DNA from: Lachnospiraceae bacterium
GTDB lineage: Bacteria; Bacillota; Clostridia; Lachnospirales; Lachnospiraceae
Assembly: GCA_024691875.1 (NCBI GenBank)
Contig: JAILNG010000038.1
Coordinates: 1 to 34,472, forward strand
DNA length: 34,472 bases
Direction of reading: 5' to 3'
Shown piece by piece: positions 32,568 through 34,472 of the stretch; the stretch's first letter is position 1, and each line of letters begins with the position of its first letter. The position numbers and the translations under genes were made by a program. Below the pieces are notes generated by a model that saw only the letters and a program-made list of their open reading frames with translations, ran no database searches and was not told the DNA's origin.

Positions 32568-33149
32568 TTACAGATCCTTTGCCGTCTTGAAATCTCCGAT
32601 ATTTCCCAGTAACTTTCCAAGGCTGTGATACTTTCCGGAATAGATCACCGGATCAAGAACCGTGAGATCAACATCAAACGTATCCTTACAATGAAGCCTT
32701 TCGTCCATTTGAATGTTCCTGATGCAGCAAAAAAACGTTGTGGACTCGCCCGTTTCAACCGATTGCTTCACTTCACATTCGTAAACCCAGCGACTCTTTT
32801 CAAGAACCGGTACATCCAAAACTTCTCCCCTTGAAACTTCATAGGACATTTCGTCCTTTTTCCCGTCCTTGGCGTGTTTCGAGCCGAAATAATCCATCAA
32901 AGGGAGCATGTCTGTACTGACCAGATTTGCGCTGAACTTGCCTGTTCTGATAACGTTCCTCTTCGTCATTTTGTTTCCGAACATGCTGATGACCAGCAGA
33001 TATTTGTCGCCGCCTTCGCCGGTGGCGCTCACCCATGTGATCGGCGCGAAATCCGCCGTTCCGTCCTCATTGTTCGTCCCAATGATAAAAGCCGGCTGAA
33101 CACACATCGAAAACTCAGGCTTCACTGACCTTCTCTTTACCTTATCCAT
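32568..33149 (-). CDS. Flavin reductase family protein (FMN-binding split barrel)
   Basis: The 193-residue protein fits the flavin reductase-like FMN-binding family: QPAFIIGTNNEDGTADFAPITWVSA, then the flavin-binding region ISMFGNKMTKRNVIRTGKFSANLVS, and HCKDTFDVDLTVLDPVIYSGKYHSLG. It is soluble and likely reduces or binds FMN; the electron partner is unknown. ATG at 33149 has GGGAGG upstream. It is first in a two-gene operon with the MBL-fold gene. Confidence 0.87.
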   Translation of the reverse strand: MDKVKRRSVKPEFSMCVQPAFIIGTNNEDGTADFAPITWVSATGEGGDKYLLVISMFGNKMTKRNVIRTGKFSANLVSTDMLPLMDYFGSKHAKDGKKDEMSYEVSRGEVLDVPVLEKSRWVYECEVKQSVETGESTTFFCCIRNIQMDERLHCKDTFDVDLTVLDPVIYSGKYHSLGKLLGNIGDFKTAKDL

Positions 33150-33195
33150 ATTTACCTCCCAATATATGAATTTACTTGATCTGTTCCTTCCTGCT

Positions 33196-33225
33196 ATTTT
33201 ACCATAACCTACAAACTCAGGTAAA
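33196..33225 (-). promoter_or_regulatory. Promoter of the flavin reductase/MBL operon
   Basis: TTTACC (33220-33225), an 18-base spacer and TAAAAT (33196-33201), with an extended -10 TGG before it, on the minus strand. Match is moderate. Confidence 0.5.
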
Positions 33226-33236
33226 CAATAAATCTG

Positions 33237-34052
33237 TCATTGGTAAAACGCTTCTCCCAATCCGGCTATCATTTTTCGGAGAAGCTTTGTGCTTATCTGA
33301 TATTTGCTTGTTTCAAAAGTCCAAATGACCGAATCATGCTGAAACAGCCCTGCCTCCTCGTATTTTCTGATCTTCAGGAAAGCATTGTTTCTGTATTCCA
33401 CGTCGTCCATCATCCCAAAATGTTCCCAATACACTTCTTTCCTGTTTTTTACGTTTAGCAAAGTAAAATCCGGATGGACAGTCTCGGAATTCAGTTCCAA
33501 GGGCTTCTCATATATAAACGGAACCGCCATCTCATCCAGCATATCCGCAATGATCACTTCCGTTTTCGACCTGACTCTCATTCCTTTTCTTGTATAATAC
33601 TCGGGCGTATTCTCTCTGAAACTCAATTTTTCAAAGTCCTGCTGCAGCCACTTTAGAATGTACTCCTCATCGGAAACGTAGGGAAGATCGACTAAATTCC
33701 GCTTGGATTCGGGCAAGCTGTTAAGCGCCTTCAAGTATATGTTTTCTTCGAATTTGCCTTGAATTTCCTCAATCTCGAACAGCCTGTCGTTTATTTCTTC
33801 CAACAGTTTTTCGTAATACTCGATCTGTGCCATGGCCTGCGCTAAGGCAATGTCTTTCTTTTTTATGTAAGTTCCGTTATCCGATGAACCTGTTTTGCAA
33901 ATGAAATATTGATATGAATTCCCATGCTTGAACCCTCTTAGTCTCATATTCATTGGTATTCTTTTAGTTAACTGCTCCAATTCACCAAGTGTTTTTTTCC
34001 TCATTTCTTCAAAGCAATACTTTTCTTTTGCTAAAGTCCTTTTATTTAACAT
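33237..34052 (-). CDS. PD-(D/E)XK-nuclease-like protein
   Basis: The 271-residue protein has an N-terminal helical, probably coiled-coil part (~64-105, IALAQAMAQIEYYEKLLEEI). The C-terminal domain has RSKTEVIIADML (Glu 165), VHPDFTLL (Pro-Asp 194-195) and KEVYWEHFGMMDD (Glu 210). The order Glu, PD, ExK-like fits the PD-(D/E)XK fold, although the last motif reads WEH. I recall uncharacterised Clostridial proteins with the YWEHFGMMDD block; the role is unknown. ATG at 34052 has a weak ribosome site (GCGG) and overlaps the stop of a short frame from the repeat side (AAATGTTAAATAA), suggesting possible coupling. Confidence 0.7.
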   Translation of the reverse strand: MLNKRTLAKEKYCFEEMRKKTLGELEQLTKRIPMNMRLRGFKHGNSYQYFICKTGSSDNGTYIKKKDIALAQAMAQIEYYEKLLEEINDRLFEIEEIQGKFEENIYLKALNSLPESKRNLVDLPYVSDEEYILKWLQQDFEKLSFRENTPEYYTRKGMRVRSKTEVIIADMLDEMAVPFIYEKPLELNSETVHPDFTLLNVKNRKEVYWEHFGMMDDVEYRNNAFLKIRKYEEAGLFQHDSVIWTFETSKYQISTKLLRKMIAGLGEAFYQ

Positions 34053-34472
34053 TTTCCGCCATTTCCTTTCTAAATTTGAATTTTTTTATAGTATTCTCCC
34101 ACTCATCGAAAGCTTTTTTAGCTAAAAGCAGATATTCCCCTGGCTTTTTGGCTCTTTTTCTGCTTTTGCCCCGCTCCGGAAAGCTTTCTCCTCCCAAAAA
34201 GCAGATATTTCCCGGCTTTTTGACTCTTTTTCTGCTTTTGCCCCGCTCCGGGAAGCTTCCTCCTCCCAAAAAGCAGATATTTCCCGGCCTTTTGGCTCCT
34301 TTTCTGCTTTTGCCCCGCTCCGGAAAGCTTTCTCCCCCCAAAAAGCAGATATTCCCCCGGCCTTTTGGCTCTTTTTCTGCTTTTGCCTCGCTCCGGGAAG
34401 CTTGCTCCTCCCAAAAAGCAGATATCTTCCCGGCTTTTTGGCCCTTTTTCTGCTTTCGCCCCGCCCCGGGAA
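34053..34472. repeat. Tandem array of 72-73 bp repeats, truncated by the window end
   Basis: From about 34109 the sequence repeats with a period of 72 or 73 bases; the GCAGATAT anchor occurs at 34128, 34201, 34273, 34345 and 34418. Each unit has AAAAGCAGA and, later, its complement TCTGCTTTT, plus TTCCCGG or a near variant and a later CCGGGAA or CCGGAAA. Each also has an AAGCTT-centred palindrome. Units are contiguous with no spacers. The minus strand is open in all three frames over long stretches, but the period drifts by one base twice, so no single frame runs through the array. The region between 34053 and the array is AT-rich with no clear promoter. No gene is called here. Confidence 0.9.

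Noticed and set aside
34042-34414. Two overlapping minus-strand frames in the repeat array as separate genes
   Set aside because: Both are the same repeated DNA read in different frames; neither has a ribosome site nor spans the array because the period changes by one base.
34109-34472. CRISPR array
   Set aside because: Units of 72-73 bp are contiguous and similar along their whole length; no unique spacers and no cas genes.

Overview
The window reads as chromosomal DNA of a Firmicute of the class Clostridia, most probably a member of the Lachnospiraceae. The signs are moderate GC content, strong AGGAGG-type ribosome binding sites, TTGACA/TATAAT promoters, a COG0523 metal GTPase with a giant His/Asp loop, a DUF3793-flavodoxin pair, a Tad-like locus, and envelope proteins with Thr-Pro linkers. 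The species cannot be named from sequence alone. No rRNA, tRNA, insertion sequence, integrase or CRISPR array was seen, and most of the region looks like ordinary core genome.

Layout. (1) 1-2968, minus strand: the 5' part of gap (cut by the window edge), rpoZ, yicC and an ArsR-type regulator with a beta-rich sensor domain. (2) 2979-5086: two COG0523/CobW-family GTPases. One has a metal-binding His-rich loop; the other lacks the CxCC motif and carries a YcgQ-like C-terminal domain. They share a near-consensus promoter with the regulator and yicC. (3) 5161-7741: rqcH (ribosome quality control) overlapping a PHP-type histidinol phosphatase gene. (4) 7810-15165: eleven tightly packed or overlapping minus-strand genes forming a divergent Tad/Flp-type apparatus. 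It holds a CpaB/SAF-like protein, an unknown protein, two ParA/TadZ-like proteins without a recognisable Walker A lysine, a membrane-anchored TadA ATPase, a protein with TadB-like and TadC-like halves, and six small single-membrane-segment proteins. (5) 15338-16962, plus strand: a small unknown gene and argH. (6) 16990-22200, minus strand: potABCD polyamine importer with a GT2 glycosyltransferase as last gene. PotA carries a duplicated insertion in its TOBE region. (7) 22374-29144: a bifunctional class A penicillin-binding protein, an Mrp/NBP35 Fe-S scaffold ATPase and an LtaS-like phosphotransferase. (8) 29295-30300: flavodoxin and a DUF3793 protein under a promoter covered by two GTTAGC-N4-GCTAAC dyads, probably an iron-type regulon. 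(9) 30430-33149: an M48 membrane protease, an MBL-fold hydrolase and a flavin reductase. (10) 33237-34472: a PD-(D/E)XK-nuclease-like gene, then a tandem array of 72-73 bp repeats running off the window.

The most unusual items are the 72-73 bp array, whose units hold interleaved inverted repeats and a palindrome that varies in a compensating way; the PotA insertion; the CobW/YcgQ-like fusion; the divergent Tad locus; and the paired operators of the flavodoxin operon. Function calls come from motif recognition and were not checked against databases.
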